DNA of 64,000 nt, from NCBI RefSeq assembly GCF_026191725.2, contig NZ_CP120863.1, positions 4,754,001-4,818,000 on the forward strand, in the 5' to 3' direction. The stretch comes from Roseibium porphyridii. Its GTDB lineage: Bacteria > Pseudomonadota > Alphaproteobacteria > Rhizobiales > Stappiaceae. Both the position numbers and the translations under genes were made by a program. Positions 1 through 9,453 of the stretch are shown here, one piece after another; positions within the stretch are counted from its first letter, which is position 1, and every line of letters begins with the position of its first letter. The notes under the pieces are model-generated. The model saw nothing but the letters and a program-made list of their open reading frames with translations. It did no database searches and had not been told where the DNA came from.

Positions 1-1113
1 AACCTCTCCAACAAACGGCGTCAGGGTGCGCGCGATGCAGATATGACCGTGCCAGCTGAACTCTGATCGAACATTCGCCCAGGAAGGGAACATACTTTCG
101 AAATCCGCGCGCGCGCGCTTCTGCATGGCCTTTATCGAGGACGCATCTTCATTTATGCCGCCGCGTGTTCCAAACAAAAACCTTTTGTCGGGCAAGAGCC
201 TGAAATAGTGAAGAAGTATCCGAGTATCGGCGGCCATCGTGTCGGAGGTCCAGCCCTGTTCTGCCAACTCTGTTTCGCTTAAGGGTCGCGTGACCTGAAT
301 GGACGACATGACCGGCATCGTGCGCCCATGCAACCAAGCCGGGACGGTTTCATCTGAGTATCCATTGCCGGCGAGCACAACTTTCTTGGCGCGCACGTAC
401 CCGTTTTTTGTTTCAAGGCGCCAACGGTCGGTGTCCCGGTCAATTGAACCGACTGGCGTTTTGCCGAAAATTTTCCCCCCGGCTCTGCGCAACCGGTCAG
501 CAAGCGCTTGTACGTAGGCCATCGGGTTCAGGGCGAAGCCGTAAGGCACATGTAGTCCACCATGAAATGACGGCCCGCCGTAACCTTGTTCAAACAATTC
601 TTCACGAGACAAAAATCTGGTTCTGATACCGAAATTGGCTTTCAGAAACTCAGCTTCGGACTTGAGGTCAGCAACGTCCTTCGCTCTGTGCGCCAATAAC
701 ATCTCGCCCTTTGAATGACGGTCGGCATCAACACCCCAGCTGTCCAGACGCTGCGCAACAAGATTGATACCGGCCACCTGGAAGGCCAGAAACTTGCGCG
801 CTTCTTCCAGACCGAACCTATTGACCAGCTGTCGTGCATCGAGTTTCGTGCCGCCAAGACAACAAAAACCGCCATTACGGCCCGACGCGCCAAAGCCGAC
901 ATGTTCAGCTTCAAGAACACACACCGAGATCCCCATTTCGGCGAGGCGCAAGGCAGCGCTCAGGCCTGCAAACCCGGCACCAATGACAGCAACGTCGAAG
1001 AGGGCATTGCCATGAAGTTTCCGGTCCTGTCTGGGTTGGGGGACGCTGACCTCCCAATAGCTTCCAAGTGTTCGGCGGTCATCTGTTTGAGCTGGGAAGG
1101 GTCTGATGTCCAT
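1..1113 (-). CDS. FAD-dependent oxidoreductase (DAO family), 3' end outside window
   Basis: The frame is open from an ATG at 1113 to the window edge, so about 371 N-terminal residues are visible and the C-terminus is missing. An N-terminal Rossmann motif (VAVIGAGFAGLSAALRLAE) is followed by the SGRNGG flavin signature and later by RPL...LLPDKRFLFGTRGG, as in DAO-type amine and amino-acid oxidases (PuuB/OrdL-like). The ATG lies one base after the TGA of the upstream gene, which implies translational coupling. The two genes are paralogous in domain type. Such enzymes oxidise amines or N-substituted amino acids in the cytoplasm with FAD; the substrate cannot be told from sequence. Confidence 0.85.
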   Translation of the reverse strand, partial: MDIRPFPAQTDDRRTLGSYWEVSVPQPRQDRKLHGNALFDVAVIGAGFAGLSAALRLAEMGISVCVLEAEHVGFGASGRNGGFCCLGGTKLDARQLVNRFGLEEARKFLAFQVAGINLVAQRLDSWGVDADRHSKGEMLLAHRAKDVADLKSEAEFLKANFGIRTRFLSREELFEQGYGGPSFHGGLHVPYGFALNPMAYVQALADRLRRAGGKIFGKTPVGSIDRDTDRWRLETKNGYVRAKKVVLAGNGYSDETVPAWLHGRTMPVMSSIQVTRPLSETELAEQGWTSDTMAADTRILLHYFRLLPDKRFLFGTRGGINEDASSIKAMQKRARADFESMFPSWANVRSEFSWHGHICIARTLTPFVGEV

Positions 1114-1114
1114 T

Positions 1115-2440
1115 TCAAATACCCAGTCTGTCGCGCAATGAAAACCAGGTCATGGCTAGAACAAGTAACGGAAAGCGAAGCTTGTCGCCTCCCGGAAACG
1201 CGGGAACATCAAGCTTTTCAAATACGTCAAAACGTCCTGAAATACCGCTGACGGCTTCCGCAAGGATCTGACCGCCAAGCGTTGCCATCGCAACGCCGTG
1301 TCCGGAATAGCCTGAGGCGGTGAACATGTTCGGCGCCAGCCGGGCAAAATAAGGCATCCGTTTCGGTGTGATTGCGAGTGTGCCACCCCAACCATAATCG
1401 ATGCCGACATCCTCAAGTTGAGGAAAAATCTCGAGCATGGGTGCGCGTACGAACGATTTGATGTCCTTTGGGAAATGGTAGCCGTAGTTTTCGCCTCCGC
1501 CGAAGAGAAGACGTTTGTCGCTGGACAGACGAAAATAGTTGATGACGAACTTGCTGTCGGCAACGGCAAGGTTGCCGCGAATGATCTGTTCAGCCTCCGT
1601 GGCCGCCAAGGGCTCGGTTGCGATAATGAAGTTATTGATCGGCATCACGTGAGCTGCCGTCTTGCGCTCAAGACGGCCGAGATAACCATTGCAAGCCAGA
1701 ATGACATTGTCCGCGCGTAGTTCGCCGCGCTCTGTTTTAACCAGTACGCGCGGTTGTCCGCTGCTTTCAATTTCTGTCACTCTGGTTTCTTCAAAAAGAA
1801 CTGCCCCTGCAGCCTCTGCGGCACGGGCCAGTCCGAGCGCAAAATTCAAAGGGTGAAGGTGACCGGCACCCTGATCGAGTGTGCCGCCAAAATATTTTGG
1901 GCTGCCGACATGCTCTCCGATTTCCTCAGGACCAATGTACCGGATGTCCTCGTAGCCATATTGGAAACGGAGATGCTCGACATAGTCCCGGCTCTCCTCA
2001 AGGAAGCTCTTGCGGTGATCCGCGTGCAAAATACCCGGCGCGTAGTCGCAGGCGATCTGGTGGCGCACGATCAGCTGCTTCACAAGCGCCTTGGACTCCT
2101 CGGCCAGATCCCATAGCAATCGGGCGTGAGACTTTCCGTGTCGGGCTTCCAGAACAGTCTGCTCGACACGTTGTCCGGACCCGACTTGTCCACCATTGCG
2201 GCCTGAGGCCCCCCACCCGACGCGGTTGGCCTCCAGTAACATCACCTTTTGTCCGCGCTCGGCGAGATGAAGAGCAGCGGACAGACCAGTATAACCGCCA
2301 CCAATCACACAGACGTCGCAAGTGCGCGCGCCTTCCAGCGGTGCATGTGATGTCTGCCTGTTGGCTGTTGCCGCGTAGTAGGAAGGCGCATGCTTGCCAG
2401 GGTCGTCATTTGCCGTCAGGAGGTCGAGCGCTGTCAGCAT
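1115..2440 (-). CDS. FAD-dependent oxidoreductase, gamma-glutamylputrescine oxidase-like (DAO family)
   Basis: This 441-residue flavoprotein has a dinucleotide motif CVIGGGYTGLSAALHLAERG near residue 45, the WGASGRNGGQVGSGQR flavin-binding stretch and a C-terminal GYSGHGVAMATLGGQ segment. These are typical of the PuuB/OrdL branch of DAO oxidases. I chose the ATG at 2440 because AGGAG sits 11 bases upstream; an in-frame start at 2488 lacks a ribosome site. It is the first gene of a pair with the partial oxidase downstream. The expected reaction is FAD-linked oxidation of a primary or secondary amine to an aldehyde or imine. The PuuB name is only by family resemblance, since no other puu genes are present here. 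Confidence 0.85.
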   Translation of the reverse strand: MLTALDLLTANDDPGKHAPSYYAATANRQTSHAPLEGARTCDVCVIGGGYTGLSAALHLAERGQKVMLLEANRVGWGASGRNGGQVGSGQRVEQTVLEARHGKSHARLLWDLAEESKALVKQLIVRHQIACDYAPGILHADHRKSFLEESRDYVEHLRFQYGYEDIRYIGPEEIGEHVGSPKYFGGTLDQGAGHLHPLNFALGLARAAEAAGAVLFEETRVTEIESSGQPRVLVKTERGELRADNVILACNGYLGRLERKTAAHVMPINNFIIATEPLAATEAEQIIRGNLAVADSKFVINYFRLSSDKRLLFGGGENYGYHFPKDIKSFVRAPMLEIFPQLEDVGIDYGWGGTLAITPKRMPYFARLAPNMFTASGYSGHGVAMATLGGQILAEAVSGISGRFDVFEKLDVPAFPGGDKLRFPLLVLAMTWFSLRDRLGI

Positions 2441-2639
2441 GTCCGAACGCAGGCTCCTCTTGAATACGGGTTGGTTGTAGCGCCTCAACTTACGTCAACA
2501 TCTCTCGTTCAGCGACCATTTTCAAGATGAAATAGAGGTAGTCGGCTCAGGTTTTGCTTGATTTTGCAAGCTCTTGAGGCTCCCTTAACGACATACGGGC
2601 GACGCCCGTTGCGTTTTAATCCAAAGGAAAGGCAAAACT

Positions 2640-2870
2640 GTGCTTGGACCTGTTGAGCATCCCTGGTTTGATCCACTCTGGAGAAGGATCCTGCTGGTTC
2701 TCTTTTGCGGAGCCTGGGCCGGAATGGAGTATTATCTTGGGAACATAACCTGGGTCTATATTATCGGTGCGATCACTGGTTATGCAGCTTGGGCTTATCT
2801 GATCGGATACAAGGGCCCGGATGATCCCTCGCGCAAAACACGACCGCGTATGGATGATAACGACGGGTAG
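2640..2870 (+). CDS. Small membrane protein (DUF3329-like)
   Basis: The product is 76 residues long from a GTG at 2640, preceded by AAAGGAAAGG. Two hydrophobic segments (about residues 16-32 and 38-56) are separated by a short loop, and the tail is polar (DDPSRKTRPRMDDNDG). The opening HPWFDPLWRRILLV resembles small rhizobial membrane proteins annotated DUF3329; this assignment is from memory of the family pattern. It ends 7 bases before the fatty acid cis/trans isomerase start, so the two are probably co-transcribed. Function is unknown. Confidence 0.7.
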   Translation: MLGPVEHPWFDPLWRRILLVLFCGAWAGMEYYLGNITWVYIIGAITGYAAWAYLIGYKGPDDPSRKTRPRMDDNDG

Positions 2871-2877
2871 TCCCCAG

Positions 2878-5247
2878 ATGATCGAGATCTGTTTCCGTTA
2901 CCTGAACGCATTAATTCCAAAGTTCGTGGTTCTGGTTGCGTTTCCAATGGTAATCCCGCTTGCAGGAGCACTGGCCCAGGGACAACAGACAAGTACGTCG
3001 AAAATTGCCATTCAGGATGTTTTGAACAAACGCTGTGTTGTCTGCCACGGCTGCTATGACGCGCCATGCCAGCTCAAGCTTTCCTCTCCTGACGGCTGGG
3101 TTAGAGGAGCGAGCAAAACAAAGGTCTATGATTCAACACGGCTTGACGATGCCCCCATGACGCGCCTCGGGGTTGATGCAAGGGCCGTTCCCGAATGGCG
3201 GCAAAAGGACTTCTTTGCTGTCGCAGATAGCAACAAAGGGCCGTCGGTTCTTGAACAATTGCTGCGCGCGGGACGCAACAACGATTTTACGCTCGGTGCA
3301 GCCTTGCCCGATCGGCTGAACATCAGCCCGCTTCGAAAGAACAGCTGTCCGATGCCGTCAGAAATCGGCGACTATCTGGATGACCACCCCTTGGGCGGAA
3401 TGCCGTTTGCAACAGCTCCCCTCCCGGAAGCGGACTATCAAAGGCTGCTCTCATGGGCGATGGATGGTGCGCCGTCAGACGAGACAGCAACTGTCCTGCC
3501 AAAAACAACACTCGATCACATCGAAACGATCGAGGCCTTCCTGAACAACGGGCAACTGAAGTCAAAACTGTCCGCTCGCTATATCTATGAGCACCTTTTT
3601 CTGGCTCACCTGCATCTGGAAGGCGACACGTCGAGGACTTTCTTTCGACTTATCCGTTCACGGACGCCTGCTGGAGAACCACCGGACGAAATTGCATCGC
3701 GGCGACCATTTGACGATCCAGGTGGTGACTTCTCCTACAGGCTCGTTCCTCTCAATGACACGATCCTCCACAAGGAGCACATCGTTTACGAAATCGGTCC
3801 GAAGCGTTTGGAGCGCTATAGAGATCTTTTCCTTGAAAGCGATTGGGAAATTGACGCGCTTCCGCCTTATTCGATCGATGCAGGTGGAAATCCGCTGTCC
3901 ACTTTCCGGGCCATTCCAGCCCGCAGTCGCTATCAGTTTCTGCTCGACGATGCACTTTACTTCGTCCGGTCCTTCATTCGTGGTCCGGTCTGCTACGGCC
4001 AGGTTGCTGTCAATGTCATCGAGGACCGATTCTGGGTGGCGTTTCTCGCCCCGGATGCGGACCTGTCGGTAACCGATCCCGCCTATCTTGACGAAGCCAT
4101 TCCGATCCTTGAACTGCCGCTTGCTAAGGTTGAAGGCAAGATCTCGGACCGATTGAAAAGCTTCCTCACGCTCGGCCCTATCAAGTACCAGGAATTGCGC
4201 CAAGCCCACTACGCGGCAAAGGCTGCGCAAAATGGTGGGCCAACCTACCAGGACATCTGGGGCGGTGACGGAAACAACATCGATGCCCGGTTGACCGTTT
4301 TTAGAAACTTCTCCTCCGCGTCTGTCGTTCCCGGGTTTAGCGGTGCCGTTCCGGAAACTGCCTGGGTGATCGATTTTCCGCTTTTTGAACGGATCTATTA
4401 CAATCTGGTGGCCGGCTTTGATGTCTTCGGCAATGTCGAACATCAGCTGACGACGCGGATCTATATGGACAGCCTGCGCCGTGAAGGAGAGCGTAATTTT
4501 CTGGCGTTTCTGCCCCGCGACCTGCGTGACCCCCTTCATGAGAGTTGGTATCAGGGCCCCCTGGTTTCGCTGGTAGACCGATGGAAGGAACGCAAGCTTG
4601 ATACCTCTTCACCGACGGGAATTGGCTTTCAAACAGGTCAACCCAAGAGCGAATTCCTGACCGAGCTTTTGAAGATCGAACCGCGACTCTGGCCCGTCGC
4701 TGATCCAATCAACCGGTGTTCAGCCGATCAATGTGCCACGAACGAGACAATCGAGGGTCGATTGCGCCCACTTGCCGCGACCCCGGCCCCTTTTGCCAAA
4801 TTTCTACCGGACATCGCATTGTTGCTGGTGGAAACGGATGCCGCAACGAAGGTCTTCACGCTTGTTCATGACAAGGCCCACAGTAATGTCGCATTTATTT
4901 TTAATGAGGATCTTCGCAGGGACCCTGAAAATGACAGCCTGACCGTTCTTCCGGGCCAGTTCAGTAGCTATCCGAATTTCATCTTCAAGGTGCCAGACAC
5001 CAAAGTGTCTGCCTTCGTGGATGCCGTTAAGGGCATTCGAACGCAACGGGAATATTTAAGCGTTGTTGAGCGGTTCGGCATCCGGCGCACCGACCCGGAT
5101 TTCTGGAGCATGCTTGATCTGGCCCAGGCAAGCCTTAATGCCCAGGACACTCTTCAAGCCGGCCTGCTGGATATCAACCGCTACCGCGATCCCAAACCGC
5201 TTGACCCGATCGAACGGCTTTTCGAATACACCTTTTCCGTTGACTGA
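2878..5247 (+). CDS. cti: Fatty acid cis/trans isomerase (CTI), periplasmic c-type haem protein
   Basis: The 789-residue protein begins with a Sec signal peptide (hydrophobic residues 15-32, likely cut after ALA at 31-33). A haem c motif CVVCH lies at residues 53-57 within a Cys-rich CVVCHGCYDAPC. Cti enzymes of Pseudomonas and Vibrio are periplasmic haem proteins that convert cis to trans unsaturated acyl chains in membrane phospholipids, which stiffens the membrane under solvent or heat stress. Length matches the family (about 770 residues). I chose the ATG at 2878, which gives the signal peptide; a longer frame starts at 2821 inside the preceding gene. It probably forms an operon with the small membrane protein upstream. 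Confidence 0.9.
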   Translation: MIEICFRYLNALIPKFVVLVAFPMVIPLAGALAQGQQTSTSKIAIQDVLNKRCVVCHGCYDAPCQLKLSSPDGWVRGASKTKVYDSTRLDDAPMTRLGVDARAVPEWRQKDFFAVADSNKGPSVLEQLLRAGRNNDFTLGAALPDRLNISPLRKNSCPMPSEIGDYLDDHPLGGMPFATAPLPEADYQRLLSWAMDGAPSDETATVLPKTTLDHIETIEAFLNNGQLKSKLSARYIYEHLFLAHLHLEGDTSRTFFRLIRSRTPAGEPPDEIASRRPFDDPGGDFSYRLVPLNDTILHKEHIVYEIGPKRLERYRDLFLESDWEIDALPPYSIDAGGNPLSTFRAIPARSRYQFLLDDALYFVRSFIRGPVCYGQVAVNVIEDRFWVAFLAPDADLSVTDPAYLDEAIPILELPLAKVEGKISDRLKSFLTLGPIKYQELRQAHYAAKAAQNGGPTYQDIWGGDGNNIDARLTVFRNFSSASVVPGFSGAVPETAWVIDFPLFERIYYNLVAGFDVFGNVEHQLTTRIYMDSLRREGERNFLAFLPRDLRDPLHESWYQGPLVSLVDRWKERKLDTSSPTGIGFQTGQPKSEFLTELLKIEPRLWPVADPINRCSADQCATNETIEGRLRPLAATPAPFAKFLPDIALLLVETDAATKVFTLVHDKAHSNVAFIFNEDLRRDPENDSLTVLPGQFSSYPNFIFKVPDTKVSAFVDAVKGIRTQREYLSVVERFGIRRTDPDFWSMLDLAQASLNAQDTLQAGLLDINRYRDPKPLDPIERLFEYTFSVD

Positions 5248-5270
5248 CACCGCCTCCTGAAAGAACCCGA

Positions 5271-6158
5271 CTACGGATGGCGAAGTTCGTCGATCATCCA
5301 GTCGCAAAAGTTCTGAGCTGCCGGCGCAAGGGCCTTTCTAGGTCTGGATGTGACCAGATAAAAACTGTGGCGGCTGTTGATGCGCCGGTCGCAGGACCGG
5401 ACCAGCCGCCCCGCATCAAGATAAGGCTGTGCAAGCGATTCCAGAACAAGTGCATGACCGTGCCCCAACGCGGCGAGTTCAAGAGCTGACAGCGTCTGAT
5501 CGACCTGGAGGCCATTGCGCGATGGCACCTCATGCCCATAGCCGCGAAAGAAACTCTCCCAGGTATCGATAACCCCCATGATGTCGAGCCGAGGTGCAGC
5601 ACCCAGAGCTTCAAGGTCATGCTTTGTTGCAGACAGTCCCAAGTCAGGATGGCAAACGGGAATGATCGGGTCGTTCTGCAGAAATTCCACAATGCCATCG
5701 GTCCAGGTGCCATCGCCGAAACGGATATCGATATCGAACAGTTCAGGATTGAGCGTTTCAGCCCAAGACGCTGAAATCATCTGGAGATCAACGTCAGGAT
5801 GAAGCTCCTGAAATCGCCTGATACGCGGGATCATCCAGAGCTGACCAAAACTGTTGAGGCATCGGAACCGGACCGGTTGCCTATTGCGATCGCCGAATAC
5901 AGAGACAGTCGCAATGGAGAGATCCGAGAAGGCCTTTTCGACTGTGGGCAGATAGGTTTGACCCAATCGGGTCAGCACAAGAGTTCGGTGCAGCCTCTCA
6001 AACAGCGGATAGCCAAGCTGCTGTTCAAGCTGGCGTACCTGATAACTGATCGCGGCCGGTGTGATCAGCAATTCTTCCGCGGCACGCGTGAAATTGCCAA
6101 GACGTGCGCTTGCCTCAAAAGCCCGTAACCAGGACAGTGGCGGAAGGTCATACGGCAT
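5271..6158 (-). CDS. LysR-family regulator (GcvA-like)
   Basis: The protein has 295 residues with a winged HTH at 5-65 (LSWLRAFEASARLGNFTRAAEEL...ISYQVRQLEQQLG), which is the GcvA/AmpR-type N-terminus, followed by a substrate-binding LysR domain. It is transcribed away from the GMC oxidoreductase operon starting at 6344, with 185 bases between. Divergent placement is the normal LysR arrangement, so it likely controls the GMC-ALDH-enolase cassette in response to the substrate or an intermediate. The target is inferred from position only. Confidence 0.9.
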   Translation of the reverse strand: MPYDLPPLSWLRAFEASARLGNFTRAAEELLITPAAISYQVRQLEQQLGYPLFERLHRTLVLTRLGQTYLPTVEKAFSDLSIATVSVFGDRNRQPVRFRCLNSFGQLWMIPRIRRFQELHPDVDLQMISASWAETLNPELFDIDIRFGDGTWTDGIVEFLQNDPIIPVCHPDLGLSATKHDLEALGAAPRLDIMGVIDTWESFFRGYGHEVPSRNGLQVDQTLSALELAALGHGHALVLESLAQPYLDAGRLVRSCDRRINSRHSFYLVTSRPRKALAPAAQNFCDWMIDELRHP

Positions 6159-6343
6159 ATGAGTATTCCGTTTTTTGTTGCTCTTCCAAGAGAAAAGGAT
6201 CCAACAAGCTAAGGAGCGGGCTCGTCCGCAGACCCGTTTTCCTACAAATTTTTTCGAAGTTACACCAAATAATTTTTCGCTTCATATTTTTCATCTGCTC
6301 GACGAAATTTGTTGAACGTGCGAACAATCCAACGGCGCATTGC

Positions 6344-7957
6344 ATGGAAATGGTTGACTTCATCATTGTCGGGGCGGGTTCCGCCGGATGCATTTTGGCC
6401 GAACGCCTGAGCGCGGATCCCAACATCTCCGTGCTTTTGCTCGAGGCTGGTGGTTCGGACGCATCTCCGTGGGTGTCGATACCCCTTGGCTACGGCAAAC
6501 TGAACGGAGATGCCAAACGCACCTGGCAATATCAGACCGAACCTGACGGGGGCCTGGACGGACGCAGTGGTTGCTGGCCACGAGGGCGCATCGTCGGTGG
6601 ATCAGGCTCGATAAATGCCATGGTCTATTGCCGTGGCTTGCCAGGTGACTTTGAAGACTGGAAAACAGCAGGCGCGCATGGATGGGGATGGCAAAGCGTC
6701 AAACCGGTCTTCGAAAAGCTCGAAACAAAAGTGTCGGCGGATGGAAGGGAAAATGGCGACGGCCCCATAAGAGTGCAAAACGTCACCGATCAGATCCACA
6801 GCATCAACCGCCATTTTCGTGCTGCGGTCCAGGAGACGGGATTGCCCTGGACTGAGGATTTGAACGGCGACAATCCGGAAGGTGGCGGTGTTTATCAGAT
6901 CAACACCAGCAACGGACGGCGCTGCTCCTCAGCGCGGGCCTTCCTGCACCCTGCCCTGAAACGCCGAAACCTTAGTCTGCGCACCAAGGCACTGGTCAAG
7001 CGGGTTCTCTTTGAAAACGCGGAAGCCATTGGCATTGAACTGGGTGATGGCATTCAACTTTTTGCACGACGAGAAGTGATCCTGGCTGCCGGAGCAATCG
7101 GCTCACCGCAGCTTCTGCAGGTTTCCGGTGTCGGCCCGGGCAATCTGCTGCGCGAATTCGGCATTCCGATCATCCAGGCCAATGACAATGTCGGTGGCAA
7201 TCTGCAGGATCACCTGTCAACGAAATTCACATTCCGCGCCAAGGAGCCGACGCTGAACGCCGTGCTGCGTCCGGCAATCGGTCGGACACTCGCGGCAATT
7301 CAATATGCCTTGACGCGCAAGGGCCCTTTGTCGCTTTCAGTCAACCAGTGCGGCGGATTCTTCCGATCAAGACGGGAATTGAGCCGGCCAGACCAGCAAC
7401 TTTATTTCAACCCGATCAGCTATCAGTTGACGGCCGACAAGGATCAGACCCGGCTGGCGATCGATCCTTTCAACGGTTTCATCATCTGCGCGCAGCCGAC
7501 TCGCCCGACCAGTCGGGGGCGTATTGCTATCAAGAGCGCTGACGCCACAGTTGCACCTGTCATTCAACCGAATTCGCTTTCAACCGAAGAAGACTGCATG
7601 GCCGTGATCGCCGGGGGCCGGCTCTGTCAGAATCTGATGGCAAGCAAAGCCTTGAGCGGGCTTGTCGAAGGGCCTGTTGCACCTGATCTCGGCAAGCTCG
7701 ATGACGAAGGAATTCTTGCTGATTTCAAGTCTCGTGCGAGCACCGTCTACCACCCGGTTTCCACGTGCCGGATGGGAGAAAACGTTGGATCGAGCGTCGT
7801 CGACAGCCGCCTAAGGGTTCATGGAGTGCAGCGGCTGCGTGTCGTTGATGCTTCGGCCTTTCCGAATATCACCTCGGGCAACACAAACGCCCCGACCATG
7901 ATGCTGGCCCTTAAGGGGGCCGATCTCATTCTTGAAGATCAGAAGAGAGCTATTTGA
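6344..7957 (+). CDS. GMC-family FAD-dependent alcohol/choline dehydrogenase-like oxidoreductase
   Basis: The protein has 537 residues. The FAD motif FIIVGAGSAGCILAERLS opens it, followed by the GMC signature around GGSGSINAMVYCRG, the second signature GAIGSPQLLQVSGVGP and the C-terminal STCRMG...RVVDASAFP...NTNAPTMMLA block with the catalytic His (HPVSTC). I start it at ATG 6344; ATG 6350 is equally possible. GMC enzymes oxidise an alcohol to an aldehyde. The gene overlaps the following aldehyde dehydrogenase (TGATG), so the pair should carry out alcohol to aldehyde to acid. Choline is one candidate substrate, but the enolase-family third gene points to a polyol or sugar. Confidence 0.9.
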   Translation: MEMVDFIIVGAGSAGCILAERLSADPNISVLLLEAGGSDASPWVSIPLGYGKLNGDAKRTWQYQTEPDGGLDGRSGCWPRGRIVGGSGSINAMVYCRGLPGDFEDWKTAGAHGWGWQSVKPVFEKLETKVSADGRENGDGPIRVQNVTDQIHSINRHFRAAVQETGLPWTEDLNGDNPEGGGVYQINTSNGRRCSSARAFLHPALKRRNLSLRTKALVKRVLFENAEAIGIELGDGIQLFARREVILAAGAIGSPQLLQVSGVGPGNLLREFGIPIIQANDNVGGNLQDHLSTKFTFRAKEPTLNAVLRPAIGRTLAAIQYALTRKGPLSLSVNQCGGFFRSRRELSRPDQQLYFNPISYQLTADKDQTRLAIDPFNGFIICAQPTRPTSRGRIAIKSADATVAPVIQPNSLSTEEDCMAVIAGGRLCQNLMASKALSGLVEGPVAPDLGKLDDEGILADFKSRASTVYHPVSTCRMGENVGSSVVDSRLRVHGVQRLRVVDASAFPNITSGNTNAPTMMLALKGADLILEDQKRAI

Positions 7958-9444
7958 TGACGGCCCAATCACTTGCAGACGACTACCTGTCCGGCGGACA
8001 GCTGAGATCGCTTCCCGAAGGGCATTTCATAGACGGAAAGCCGACCCCCGCATCAAACCGGAAGATGCAGAGCTTTGACCCGGGGCTTGCCGAACCGTTT
8101 GCCGAGTTTTCACTAGGCAGTGCCCAGGACCTTGATCACGCCATTGATGCCGCTGAAAGGGCCGCCAGACACTGGCGGCAGGTGACACCTGCGGAGCGTT
8201 GCCGTGTGCTCAACAACGTTGCTCGTCTATTTCGCGAAAATGCCGACCGGCTGTCGGTGATTGAAGTTGTCGACAGCGGCAAGACGCTTTCGGAGGCATC
8301 CGGCGACGTCCAGGCGTCCGCGCGCCTTTTTGAATATTACGCAGGTGCGGCCGACAAGCTTGATGGCAGATCTGTCAATTTGGGTCCTGAGCAGACCGCC
8401 TTTACAGTGCGTGAACCGGTCGGCGTGACAGGGCATATCATTCCCTGGAATTACCCGACATCCACATTTGCGCGCGGCGTTGCCCCTGCTCTTGCCGCCG
8501 GATGTTCAGTTGTTGCCAAACCTGCCGAAACAACACCCTTCACCGCATTGGTCATGGCAGAACTGCTTTCAGAAGCTGGCGTGCCCGATGGGCTTGTAAA
8601 TGTCGTGACCGGCCTCGGCACCGATGTCGGCGCAATGATGGCTCGGGACCCGCGTATCAAACAGCTTACCTTCACGGGTTCGGTTTCAACCGGTGTCAAT
8701 GTCGCTCAGATCGCGGCGCCGAATGTCACGCGCCTGACGCTGGAACTTGGCGGCAAGTCTCCGTTGATCGCCTTCGAAGATGCAGATCCCGGGAAGGTGG
8801 CAGATGGCGCGTATTGGGCAATCTTCTCCAATTCGGGTCAGATTTGTTCCGCTGGATCAAGACTGGTTTTGCACTCATCCTTGCGCGATGAGGTGCTTGC
8901 CTTGCTGACGAAAAGAGCGGCCCGGATCAAACTCGGACACGGCTTGTCGCATCCCGATATGGGCGCAATCAATTCCGACCTGCACCTGTCGCGGATCCAA
9001 GGGCATGTTGAGGCGGCCCGGGCACGGGGTGCCAATATCCTGACCGGCGGCCATGTCACGACAGATACAAGAACCGGCAAAGGCTGGTTCTTTGAGCCGA
9101 CCGTGATTGCCGACCTCTCCCCCAACGATCCTGCCGTGCAGGAAGAAATCTTCGGCCCGGTGCTCTCGGTTCAAACGTTCGACACGGAAGAGGAAGCAAT
9201 AGGGCTTGCCAACGGCACCGACTTCGGTCTGATTTCAAGCGTCTACACAAGAGATGTCGGTCGCGCGATGCGGGTTGCCGGCGCAATGGATTGTGGTCAG
9301 GTTTCAATCAATGATTACTGGGCCGGCGGGTTGGAACTGCCATTCGGTGGAAATAAAAAATCCGGCTATGGCCGTGAAAAGGGCTGGGAAGGGCTCGATG
9401 CCTATACCAAAGTGAAATCCATCACTATCAGCAATGCCAGCTAG
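7957..9444 (+). CDS. NAD(P)-dependent aldehyde dehydrogenase (betaine-aldehyde dehydrogenase-like)
   Basis: The 495-residue enzyme shows the ALDH Asn region IIPWNYP, the cofactor motif FTGSVSTG, the catalytic Glu in LELGGKSP and a catalytic Cys in NSGQICSAGSR. The C-terminal oligomerisation part ends in PFGGNKKSGYGREKG. Its ATG overlaps the TGA of the GMC gene, with AGAAGAGAG as ribosome site. ALDHs of this group oxidise aldehydes to carboxylates in the cytoplasm. In this operon it would act on the product of the GMC enzyme. The enolase-superfamily gene follows 9 bases later. Confidence 0.92.
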   Translation: MTAQSLADDYLSGGQLRSLPEGHFIDGKPTPASNRKMQSFDPGLAEPFAEFSLGSAQDLDHAIDAAERAARHWRQVTPAERCRVLNNVARLFRENADRLSVIEVVDSGKTLSEASGDVQASARLFEYYAGAADKLDGRSVNLGPEQTAFTVREPVGVTGHIIPWNYPTSTFARGVAPALAAGCSVVAKPAETTPFTALVMAELLSEAGVPDGLVNVVTGLGTDVGAMMARDPRIKQLTFTGSVSTGVNVAQIAAPNVTRLTLELGGKSPLIAFEDADPGKVADGAYWAIFSNSGQICSAGSRLVLHSSLRDEVLALLTKRAARIKLGHGLSHPDMGAINSDLHLSRIQGHVEAARARGANILTGGHVTTDTRTGKGWFFEPTVIADLSPNDPAVQEEIFGPVLSVQTFDTEEEAIGLANGTDFGLISSVYTRDVGRAMRVAGAMDCGQVSINDYWAGGLELPFGGNKKSGYGREKGWEGLDAYTKVKSITISNAS

Positions 9445-9453
9445 GCGAGATCC

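Noticed and set aside
6104..6343. N-terminal extension of the GMC oxidoreductase frame
   Set aside because: It overlaps the LysR gene, and the FAD motif begins just after ATG 6344.
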